Notes under the pieces: generated by a model
Databases searched by the model: none
What the model saw: only the letters and a program-made list of their open reading frames with translations
Told to the model about the DNA's origin: nothing
Made by a program: the position numbers and the translations under genes
DNA from: Chrysochromulina tobinii
Taxonomy: Eukaryota > Haptophyta > Prymnesiales > Chrysochromulinaceae
Direction of reading: 5' to 3'
DNA: 39,106 bases
Assembly (NCBI GenBank): GCA_001275005.1
Contig: JWZX01002948.1
Span: forward strand, 1-39,106
Shown here: positions 8,265 to 16,700 of the stretch, one piece after another
Layout of the letters: each line of letters starts with the position of its first letter
How positions within the stretch are numbered: the first letter of the stretch is position 1

Positions 8265-8870
8265 TCACTGCGGGTTGCAGTCCGTGGACACGTTGATGGA
8301 CATGAGGAGCGCGATGATCAGCCCGTACATCGCCAGGGCCGATGCGCAGCCCTGGATCAGCACCATGCCGACGTACACTTTGGTGACGTGCGCCGGCTTG
8401 TGCTTGGGCGCCTCGGCAACGGACCGAATGCCCGCATCGCCCGAGATACCGATGCAGATGCCGCATGCCAGACTGGCCAAGCCGACCGTCAGCCCCGAGC
8501 AGAGGTGCGCGCACGCGGTGTACAGCGAGTAGTCCGAGTACGTGCCCGACCCTTTGGAGAAGGGCTGAATGCCCGTGCCGATGACGACTGCAATGATGAG
8601 GCCAAAGATACCCAAGACGCCCGCCATGACGATGGGGATGATGTTCTTGAAGGTCAAATCCGGGCGCGTCACGCCCGTCGCCGACAGTGCCTGCCCAGCC
8701 TTGCCAGTGCCATATGCAGCGCCAAGGTTTGAGAAGACGAGGGCAGACATGGCACCCATGAAGCCGAGCAGCGGACCGTAGACGGGGCAGAGCTCGAGCA
8801 CGCCTTCGGGCATCGGGATCAAAGGCAGCTTGGGGGGCGGGGGCGGGAACGACTCCTCGGACAAGTTCAT
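8265..8870 (-). CDS. V-ATPase V0 subunit c-like proteolipid lacking the essential Glu
   Basis: 201 residues, ATG 8870 to TGA 8265-8267, single exon. Four membrane helices lie at about 31-53, 77-98, 117-142 and 167-191. Family landmarks are clear: ELCPVYGPLLGFMGA, FSNLGAAYGTGKAG, TRPDLTFKNIIPIVMAG, GISGDAGIRS and MYGLIIALLM. In normal subunit c, helix 4 contains the proton-carrying glutamate in the context FAEVLGLYG. Here the aligned stretch is CASALAMYG with Ser177 (codon TCG at 8340-8342). Helix 2, where subunit c'' carries its acidic residue, also has none (PIVMAGVLGIFG). It is longer than usual by a proline-rich N-terminus (FPPPPPKLP) and an insert KHKPAHVTK before helix 4. It probably sits in a V0 ring or a ring-like assembly, but cannot itself carry protons by the known mechanism. 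Confidence 0.88.
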   Translation of the reverse strand: MNLSEESFPPPPPKLPLIPMPEGVLELCPVYGPLLGFMGAMSALVFSNLGAAYGTGKAGQALSATGVTRPDLTFKNIIPIVMAGVLGIFGLIIAVVIGTGIQPFSKGSGTYSDYSLYTACAHLCSGLTVGLASLACGICIGISGDAGIRSVAEAPKHKPAHVTKVYVGMVLIQGCASALAMYGLIIALLMSINVSTDCNPQ

Positions 8871-9216
8871 CGCGTCGGGCGGAGTTCGCGTCCTTCCATG
8901 AACACGAGTGTAAACATTGGCTGTGAATGGTGTCTTCTTTTTCGTCTTCCCCTCTCCATCGCAACTCCGCATCTCTGATCTCTCTCTCATCACATGTCTC
9001 TCATCTCTCAACTCGTCCGTGTGTTCCCGAACCACAGACATGTCCGTCCCACATCCACCCTCCATCGTCGACCGCTCATGATACACATGTAACTCGGCTG
9101 GTCGCCGATGACGCACGCAGCAACGGCACTGCACAAGGCAACCAACGAGGACCTCAACCACGCGGCGTGCGGCACGTCACATGCGCCATTGATGCCGGGC
9201 ATTTCAGCTCAACTCG
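8871..9216. other. Intergenic, promoter side of the V-ATPase c-like gene
   Basis: 346 bp between the V-ATPase c-like start and the RING gene stop, both on the minus strand. It includes a CT-rich stretch (tctctgatctctctctcatc) about 100 bp upstream of the start codon. No gene is recognised. Confidence 0.5.
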
Positions 9217-10290
9217 CTACTCGGTCTCGGAACTCATTTCGCCGGAATGTTGATGACCCGGTGCAGACCCCGCGGGGAGGACGGCATGGAGAAATTCGTC
9301 ATGGCGGCACAGCGGGCAAAATGCATGCGCACCCTGCATCTGACGCCACTCGCTCCAGCACTCTGTGCACACCTTGTGCGCGCAGCCGAGGGTGGTAGCA
9401 GGCTTGGCGCCATCCGCATCGGTGAAGCTCTCGTAGCACACGGGGCAGGTGTGCTGAGCGCTGAGCAACCCCAGCTTGGTGCGGATGGCGGAGAGCACTG
9501 TATCGAGTGCCCGCGCATTCCTGGCCGCCTGTGCGGTCATTGCGTGCACAAACCACACTTGGGTGTCCTCCGCGATGCCGAGGTTGCGCTCCTGGTCAAT
9601 GGCCTTGAGGGCGTGCTCGATGGTGGATCGCACGCTTGTCGCACCCGCGAACTCACCCTTGACCTCTTCCCACAGCGCGAGCGTGGCTTGTCGCGAGTTG
9701 GTCACAGAGCTCGCGTACTGCTCGAACAGGCGGAACTTGACTGCGCAAGCCTCAGCATTGGGAGGCTCTACCTCGAGCTGACCGAGAACTTCCTGAAGCT
9801 CGGACTGCTCCGCCGCGTGCGCGTGCGCGAGCCCCGCCTCGAATGCGGCCTCCGCTCGTCCATTTTGCTCATCTTCATCGTTCATGACCAAGGTGAGGTA
9901 TGCAGCGGGCACGCTGCCGTCAGCCACGAGTGCTTCGGCCGTCTGCGCGAGGCCGCGTGAGATCAATGCCTCATCGTCGACAAAGCGGACTGGTGACGTG
10001 AAGGAATCCAGCGTCCTCATGGCTGAAGTGGCTCGGTCCGCGATGATGGCAGATGTGCGTGCGAAGTCGGCAATGGGCGATGCTTCTGCAACTGAAATGT
10101 CACGCGAGGCCGTGCGCCACGCCGCTGACGACAGGTGATTGGAAGTGCTCAATCGCCTGCATTTTTTCTGTGCTTCGGCCTGCCGACTAGCCGCTTCAGC
10201 TTGCTGTCTCACACGGTCAATCTGCTCGGGAGACGCGTTTGCCTGCTGAATGGAACGCACGCGCTCGAGCCATGGCGACCATGGCTGCAT
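9217..10290 (-). CDS. C-terminal RING-HC finger protein (putative E3 ubiquitin ligase)
   Basis: 357 residues from ATG 10290 (MQPWSPWLERVRSIQQANAS) to TAG 9217-9219. The RING is C-terminal, residues ~282-328: CPVC, then C303-x-H305, C308-x2-C311, and C325-P-L-C328. This is the full C3HC4 set in order, so zinc binding should be intact. The region before it (~150-275) is alanine/glutamate-rich and helical, with no domain that I can name. By family knowledge, RING proteins of this form recruit an E2 and act as ubiquitin ligases. Substrate and location are unknown. The frame is open a little upstream of the chosen ATG (to 10332, GTG), so an extra 5' exon cannot be excluded. No signal peptide or membrane helix is seen. 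Confidence 0.82.
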   Translation of the reverse strand: MQPWSPWLERVRSIQQANASPEQIDRVRQQAEAASRQAEAQKKCRRLSTSNHLSSAAWRTASRDISVAEASPIADFARTSAIIADRATSAMRTLDSFTSPVRFVDDEALISRGLAQTAEALVADGSVPAAYLTLVMNDEDEQNGRAEAAFEAGLAHAHAAEQSELQEVLGQLEVEPPNAEACAVKFRLFEQYASSVTNSRQATLALWEEVKGEFAGATSVRSTIEHALKAIDQERNLGIAEDTQVWFVHAMTAQAARNARALDTVLSAIRTKLGLLSAQHTCPVCYESFTDADGAKPATTLGCAHKVCTECWSEWRQMQGAHAFCPLCRHDEFLHAVLPAGSAPGHQHSGEMSSETE

Positions 10291-10550
10291 AACTCGACTG
10301 CTGCTCTCACAAAGCGAGCACACCCTCCCCACCCGCGGGAAGCAGTGGAGCTTGCTTTCTGCTTGAATTTTCTTGATGTGTCTGTAGCACCATGTCTAAG
10401 GAGCACCATGTCAACGCGCGCCTTCCTCAGGCGCGTATGATCGCGGCCCGTGAGTGCTTTCTTTCCTTCCGCGGCAAAGTCGCGCGAGAGCCGAAGGCCC
10501 GCCAGTCATCTGACACTCGTGACACGCGAGACACAACCCTGTGACACGAA

Positions 10551-11012
10551 ATGACCCAGTTCGGCAGCAAGCGCCGCGCCCCACTTGGTGCACCATCGCC
10601 GGCCGTGGTGATAGCCCAACCGTCGCTCGTCTTTCAGGCCGCATCGTCGACACTTGGCTCCGGCTTTGGTTCCCATAGGCGAGAGCACCCTACCCATTTC
10701 CCCCACCCAGCAAGCGCTCCGTGGGCGGCCTGCTCATCGAGCACCTCACATGACCGCGGGGAGGCGCAGACCACTGTGCAACCAACGCAGCTACAAGCGA
10801 CAGTTCTTCTACCGACGTGGGACCCAACCCAGCAGTCCTTGATGGCCAATCTGCTCGCCGATGCTCTTGCGGATGCACTGGCCTCCAGCGGTTCGTCCCA
10901 TGGCTCAACCGCCTCTAACCGCTCAGCAGCGTCGACTTGTGCTGACGCACCGGCCATTCGCAGGCAGACATCCGCGGCGGAGGCGTTGATGTTCCTGGCA
11001 CGGGCCTTCTAA
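10551..11012 (+). CDS. Small hypothetical protein, 153 aa
   Basis: ATG 10551 (MTQFGSKRRAPLGAPSP) to TAA 11010-11012. The product is Ser/Ala/Thr-rich, with a basic start, a possible helix (LMANLLADALADALASS, around residues 97-113) and a late hydrophobic end (AAEALMFLARAF). I see no domain, signal peptide or membrane segment. It lies head-to-head with the RING gene, 260 bp away. The gene is plausible because it is the longest frame here and has a helix with regular polarity, but it could be a chance frame in GC-rich DNA. Confidence 0.35.
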   Translation: MTQFGSKRRAPLGAPSPAVVIAQPSLVFQAASSTLGSGFGSHRREHPTHFPHPASAPWAACSSSTSHDRGEAQTTVQPTQLQATVLLPTWDPTQQSLMANLLADALADALASSGSSHGSTASNRSAASTCADAPAIRRQTSAAEALMFLARAF

Positions 11013-11555
11013 GAAGTACCATATCGATGCAAAACAGAGCACAGAGGAGAAGAGACGCCTCTCGGTACCTGCTGAGCACAGGGTCTAACCACGGTGCGAC
11101 CCATGCTCGTGAGGCTGCCCTCTCTGGGGGCCTTTGGGCGCAACGGAGCGCACACCGTGCATGGCAGCACATGGGATGATCTCACACGATGGTACAAAGT
11201 GTGTAAATGAGTAACATGTCAACAGTCTGTGTCCCCCCCGGAGCCCCCGTCACCCAGGTCACCTTGCAATACCTTGCGTCACGGATCGAGGGAGTGACAC
11301 CTCGTTCTTTTGGGGTCGGAAGTTTTAGACCATTTTGAGAGTGGCACTCGGCAGGGTACTCGGCAGCACGGCGACACACGCGCTTTTCTGCGAAGCCTCC
11401 ACAGAATACCTTGCACACCTATTTCGGTTATGATTCGACACCCAAGACACCAGACCGGCGTAGATACGGATGAGGTTACCGCTAGCTCGGGGCCCCCTTA
11501 TTTCACACTTGACTTGACTTGACTTGACTTGAATCACACCTACGAATGGCGCCGC
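11013..11555. other. Intergenic upstream of alpha/beta hydrolase gene
   Basis: 543 bp without a supported gene. Its right part contains the shared motif and CTTGA tandem described in the next entry. Part of the rest is AT-richer than the neighbours. Confidence 0.5.
11433..11532 (+). promoter_or_regulatory. Shared upstream block: attcgacacccaagacacc plus (CTTGA)5
   Basis: A 19-bp motif, attcgacacccaagacacc, at 11433-11451 is followed by gaccggcg. A pure tandem (cttga)x5 lies at 11508-11532, ending 24 bp before the ATG of the hydrolase gene. The same 19-mer and a (cttga)x3 tract occur in the same order and strand before the FAM91 ATG (27776-27909). Two independent plus-strand genes with the same ordered pair suggest a promoter or 5'-leader element, or a dispersed repeat that brought one. 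Confidence 0.4.
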
Positions 11556-12302
11556 ATGTGCGAAAACCCCATCGAAACCGTGGAGACGCCTCGTCTCGTG
11601 AGGAGAATGCCGTCGCAGCCGTCGGAGTACTCAGTAGCCACATCCGCGGGTGCTCTTCTAGTCCACGCCTGGGTTGCCAGTACTGCTCCGCCTAATATGG
11701 TCATCGTCACTGTGCATCCGTGGGCACCACTTGGTGGCGGTGAGCACAACACAGTTGGCTACGGAAAGGCGCTCCCCGAACAGATTCCAGGTACCGTGGT
11801 TCTGACCTTCAACATGCGCTCGTCCTCCATGGTGTGGGGTGTACTGAGCGGTCACAGGAGCGAGGTCGCTCAAGTCAAGGCCGTGTGCGAGTGGGCTCAG
11901 AAGACGTGGAGCAACGCGCGATTGCTGCTGCTGGGCTCTTCGGCAGGAGCACCTGTGGCGGGCAGCGCTCTCGATGCCACTGCCGCAGCGGGTGCCATCT
12001 TCATCGGCTATACGTTCGGACGGCTTTCGTCCATTGCATTCGGCTCGCACTTTGGTGGTGTGCTGCGTTCAACAAAGCCGAAGCTCTTCCTGATGGGCGA
12101 AAATGATGAGTTTACATCGCCCACGGTTCTGCAGGCCAAGGTGGCGTCCTCGAAGGGCAAGAACGCGATGCACATCTTCCCGGATGTGGGTCACTTCGAG
12201 CTCGAACGGTCGGACTTCGATGAAGAGCTATCTTCGGTGATTGCCCAGTGGCTGACGAAAACATGGCCAGTCGATACATCTTGCAGCTCTGCCTCAGGCT
12301 AA
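11556..12302 (+). CDS. Alpha/beta-hydrolase fold protein
   Basis: 248 residues, ATG 11556 (MCENPIETVETPRLVRRM) to TAA 12300-12302. The frame upstream has only a TTG codon inside the CTTGA repeat, so I use the first ATG. Motifs in order: a strand plus oxyanion-type loop VIVTVHPWAPLGGG (residues 49-62), the nucleophile elbow LLGSSAGAP with G-x-S-x-G around Ser129, a probable acid Asp184 in MGENDEFTSP, and a probable base His213 in DVGHFEL. The triad spacing fits a compact hydrolase of the dienelactone-hydrolase / COG2945 kind. Substrate is unknown. No signal peptide or transmembrane helix is seen, so it is probably cytosolic. It converges on the PDZ-ferredoxin gene, 247 bp away. Confidence 0.82.
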   Translation: MCENPIETVETPRLVRRMPSQPSEYSVATSAGALLVHAWVASTAPPNMVIVTVHPWAPLGGGEHNTVGYGKALPEQIPGTVVLTFNMRSSSMVWGVLSGHRSEVAQVKAVCEWAQKTWSNARLLLLGSSAGAPVAGSALDATAAAGAIFIGYTFGRLSSIAFGSHFGGVLRSTKPKLFLMGENDEFTSPTVLQAKVASSKGKNAMHIFPDVGHFELERSDFDEELSSVIAQWLTKTWPVDTSCSSASG

Positions 12303-12549
12303 ACGTACGGCGCTCATGGTAAAACAAAGCCGTAGCTCGTTCTGACTGACAACTTCGGCTGCCGGTCTGCGGCCTGGGCACACCACAAGGGGGCAGCTGC
12401 CGAGACGTGCCAATGTGAGACGTACCGATCGCGGATGTGTTGAATGCCGCACGGCTCGAACGGTATACACTCATGACTTTTAGGGAACCTAACTGTACTA
12501 CACGCATTCTCACCACGGGTAACCTGGTATACGCAAATTTTCTTCTGTA

Positions 12550-13323
12550 TTACGGAACCTTCACGCACACATCCCCATTGATGACGCTCTGGCACGCCAT
12601 GCGGTAATTCGCGGGCCGTTTCGTGCCCTTCTTCTCCTCGACGGCCGTCTTCGGCGAGAGATTCTCCATGCCACTGGTCACCTCCACCCAGCACAACGAG
12701 CACTGGCCGACGCCGCCGCACTGCTGCATCTTCGCCATCACGCCCTTGTAGAGGTCGGCTCCGGCCGCTTGCGCCGCAGTGCGCAAGATCACGCCCTTTT
12801 GTACCTCGACCTTCTTGCCGTCAACGGTCAAAGTTGTCGGAGCGATCGCCTCCTTGGGCTTGCGCACCACGACGAAGCGCAGCACGCCAATCTCAACTTC
12901 CGCAGGAGCGGCGACCAGCTTTTCCATCACCGCGTCAACCCCAGCCTGCGACACGTCCTCCCCTTGCACCGTTCGGATGCGGTCACCCTTCTTGAGCAGG
13001 CCCGTCGTGGCGGCCGAGCCGCCGTCTTGCAGATCGTCGACACGCACGCCAGCTGGCGCGCAGTCCACGATCACCGCACCGAGCGGCTTGGTGAGAGTCA
13101 CGGACAGCTGCTTCGGTTGCCGGAAGTAATCGAACTCGTCGTCAGATTTGAAGGGCTTCTCCTGGGCGGTAATGCTCGCAGCCCGTCTGACCGTCGCTGC
13201 CCTTGGCTGCATGAGCGAGTGTTGAGTCCAAGCTGACCAGCTGACAACGCATAGCACGCTCAGACCGAGCATCCGGAAAGCCTTGTGGAGAGAGATCCAC
13301 GAGCACACCGTCGAGGTCTTCAT
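12550..13323 (-). CDS. Plastid-type PDZ plus 2Fe-2S ferredoxin fusion protein
   Basis: 257 residues from ATG 13323 to TAA 12550-12552. An alternative ATG at 13272 (MLGLSVLCVVSWSAW) would also start a signal peptide. The N-terminus has a hydrophobic signal-like core (~18-33), then a Ser/Ala/Arg stretch without acids (LMQPRAATVRRAASITAQ). This is the bipartite pattern of complex-plastid import. Residues ~70-155 form a PDZ domain, with KPLGAVIVD as the carboxylate-binding loop and KKGDRIRTVQGEDVS. Residues ~163-257 resemble a ferredoxin, with C202, C208, C211 (CGGVGQCSLC) and C244 in RMACQ, enough for one [2Fe-2S] cluster. A further Cys253 is present. Likely a stromal or thylakoid-associated electron-transfer or assembly factor bound through its PDZ. 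The partner is unknown. Confidence 0.8.
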   Translation of the reverse strand: MKTSTVCSWISLHKAFRMLGLSVLCVVSWSAWTQHSLMQPRAATVRRAASITAQEKPFKSDDEFDYFRQPKQLSVTLTKPLGAVIVDCAPAGVRVDDLQDGGSAATTGLLKKGDRIRTVQGEDVSQAGVDAVMEKLVAAPAEVEIGVLRFVVVRKPKEAIAPTTLTVDGKKVEVQKGVILRTAAQAAGADLYKGVMAKMQQCGGVGQCSLCWVEVTSGMENLSPKTAVEEKKGTKRPANYRMACQSVINGDVCVKVP

Positions 13324-13738
13324 ATGAATACACACAACACGTATAAAGCAAATTTCACCGTGCCATCTCGGGTCCCCGGAATCCGCAAGCCATTTCACAC
13401 AGAGCTGCACACACTTGAGGGACGGGCGATTCCGCAGCGCAGGCACGGCAGGGGATCGGTATGAATTTGAATTAAATGAATTCGGGAGGTCTCGAAACTC
13501 GAAGCGAAGTGGTAGTCGGAACAAGTCGTATAGTGTCGGAAGAGCTTGAATATCTTCTCTCTCGCAAGCTTTCTGGCACACCGTCACGCCGTCGCATAAC
13601 ACATGAACATGTCCGCGGTCTCTCAACTCTCTGCCCGCCGCGCGAGGACCCGTGCAGCGTGCATAGGTGCACTCCAAACGCCCGCGCGAGCCCCACACGC
13701 GCCACTCTTCTTGGGCGTCACTAGGGCCGTCTCACGGC
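13324..13738. other. Intergenic, promoter side of the PDZ-ferredoxin gene
   Basis: 415 bp between the PDZ-ferredoxin start and the stop of the Sec7 gene, same strand. A frame remains open on the minus strand, but its translation has no domain. It includes a locally AT-rich patch (tatgaatttgaattaaatg near 13460) 140 bp upstream of the start codon. Confidence 0.5.
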
Positions 13739-16700
13739 TCACGCCGCCTCGGCGGGGACCGTCCCACCCTCGGCGGCCTCGGCCGGTGCGGCGGGTACAC
13801 CCCCCCAGATCTGCGCAACGTCGGGCGCCGCGGTGAGCTCGGGGCAGAAGCCCTCGATGACCGCCTTCGTGATCGATGCGAGCGACTGCTCGCCAGTACC
13901 GGGCGGGCCGGTCGCATCGAAGGCGCCCGCCGTGGCCATCACAAGCAGCATATTCTTAAGGGTCTCGGGCACCGCTTCGAGGAGCAGCTCGTTGTTGGGC
14001 GCGTGGGTGTATGACTGGAGCAGCTCGAGCGCGCGCAGCCATAGCAGCGAAAACGTTGGGAGGCTGAGCAAACCGGCGAGGTGATGGAGCAGCCCCTTGG
14101 ACAAGAGCGTGACGGCACGCAGCATGAGCCGCTCGTCGTCGAGCTCCCCCCCCACCGAGCGGTGCAGCACCTCGGCGAGCATCGGGAAGACGACGCCCTC
14201 GAATGCCGCCGCCCACACCTCCGCCGGCTCGCTGCGCACGTCGGGGTGGAGGAGCGCGCGCTGAAGCGCGACGATCGCCGCGTCGCGCACGGCATTCCGT
14301 GAGACGACGCACAGGGAGGCGAGGCCGCGCAGCCACGGCAACCACATGCGCAGCCACGGGCCGTGCGGCGCGAGCGCGGCGGTCGTTAGGTCGACCGTCG
14401 GCGGCAGCGGCGCGAGCGCGCCCGCAGGCAGCGCGCCCGCGACGGCGAGCGTGCGCAGTGAGGCATGCATCTCGGAGACGAGATCGACTGCTCGGATCGC
14501 ATGCTCGAGTGGAGTCGCGTCCGACGCCGCGTGCCTGATGACCGCGCTCATCACGCCCGCGAAGCAGCCCGCCAGCGGTGAGCCGGAGCCTGCAGCGGTG
14601 GCATTGGAGGCGAGGACGAGGGCGTTGAGCGCGTTGAGCGTCGCGGCGGCCGCTGCTTTGGAGGCGAGCACGTCGGGCGACGAGGCCAGCGCGAGGAGCA
14701 CGCGCGACGACGACTCGTCGACGCTCGAGACGACGCTTGGCTGCAGGAGCTCGGCGATGCCTGCGGCCATCATGTCGACCGCGGGGGCGACGAGGACGCC
14801 CTTGGCCTCAACGGTCGTCGCGAGCGGTGGCAGCAAGAGCGGCAGCGTCTCGGGATGGCTCGGCAGCAGCCGGAGGGCCATCCGAAGAGACGCGAGCACC
14901 GCCCCACGTGCGAGGGCGCGGGGCGGCGACTCGCCGAGCGCCGTATCGAGCACCGGCGCCATGCGCGGCCAGAGCGCGCCGAAGCGGTGCCCGTTATGGA
15001 TCGTCACCTCGGCGAGCAGCTGCAGCAGCAGGCTCGCGCGCCGCGCCGTGCCGGGCGCGGTTGGGGCCGCGTCGGCGCCCTCCCCCTCGAGGGGCCGGAT
15101 GCCCAACGCGGCGCGCGCGGCGTCGGCGCCTCCGAGAGGCGCGCTGCCGTCGTGCGCGGCGAGGAGCGCGGCGAGGAGCGCCTCGAGCGAGGCCTCGGTC
15201 ATCGCCGTCGTGCTTGCGAGCAGCTCGGGCAGCTTGTAGCCGCCCACCTCGGCGCGCGCGTGCTCGATCGCGCGCTGCAAGCGCAGCTCTGCCGTACGGT
15301 CGGGTTCAGCCGAGCCGACCAAGTAAGTGACGGCGCCCCAGAGCGAGAAGGACGAGGATGAGGCCAGCTTGGGAGGCTGCGCGGAGAGCTTGGGCTTCTC
15401 CTTGGCGTCGTCCCAGCAGCGGCCGAGCACCGGGTCGGCGCACAGGCTGCTCGGGAGGAGCTCCATCTCGTGCAGCGTGCAGAGCGCCTCCACCACGGGC
15501 AGCCAGTGATGCGCGCTCGTGAGCGCCGGCGCGCTCGAGTGCGCGGTCGCGAAGAGCGCGCCGCCCGCGAGCAGGCACTTTTCGCGCAGCCGCTTCGCGG
15601 CGCTCGCGGCGGCCGCTGGCTCGTCGACCGCGACACTCCCGTCGGCCCCCGGGGTGGCGGCCGTTGCCGCGCCGGCCGGGGCGGCGGCGGCGGCGGTGGT
15701 GGCCTTGGCGGCGGCGGCGGTGGCGGCAGCGGCGGCAGCGTCGACGTCGGCGGCGGCGGCAGCGCACAGGCACGAGGCGACGCCGAGCGAACGTAGGACC
15801 GCCTCCACCATGGGCTGCAGCCCGTGGATCGATGCGAGCCGCGCACACCGGCCGTAGCCCTCGAGGGCCGTGGCCACCGCATCGCGGGAGTCGGCGCGCG
15901 CGAGCATGGCGCCGAGCGCCTCCAGAACGCCCGCCGAGAGCGACGAGAACAGCTGAGCCCGCAACGCGCGCTCAGCGGGCCCGACGTGCGGCGGCGGCGG
16001 CGGCGGAAACAAGGGCAGCGCGCGCGCGGCCGATCGCGCCGTACCGGGCACTGGGGTCGAGGGCGCCGTACCGGGCACACCGACCGAGAGCGCCGTACCG
16101 AGCGCGGCGGGCGGCGGCGGCGGCCCTCCGGGGGGCTTGCCGACGGGCTTGTCTTCGAAGGCTCTCCACGCGGGGCGCGAGAGGACCAGCATCTCCTCGT
16201 TGAGCTTGATCTCGTCGGACTGGATGACGGTGTACACTCGCTCGAGAAAGGGGCGTGGCAGGTCCTTGTTGTTGTTGATGCCTCGGTTGTTGGAGACGAA
16301 CTGGTCCAGAGTCATCTTGTTCGCAATCTGGGGCGAGTGCAGGTCTGTGTTGAGCATGATGATCGCAAAGGCGAGCACGTACGCCGCGTCGCTGTTGGCA
16401 AAGACGCTCGGGTTCGCTTCGAAGACGCCGCGAGCGAAGGCCTCCATCAGCCGATCGATCTTCTGCGCCTCTCCCGGCAGGCGGAAGGACTGCAGGAACA
16501 TGCGGAGCGCCCCCTCGATCTCGTAGGCCGAGAAGTCGAATTGCGCGACGAACGCCCTGAGGACGCTCGCCGACTCGTCGCCGGGCGACGAGAGGAAGTC
16601 GCCTAGGGCCGCCTTCTCCAGCTGCGGCGTCGCACGCAGGAAGGCGGCCACCTCGGCCGGATCGAGAGGCGTCGAGACCAGGCCGGCTTTCTGCAGCGCG

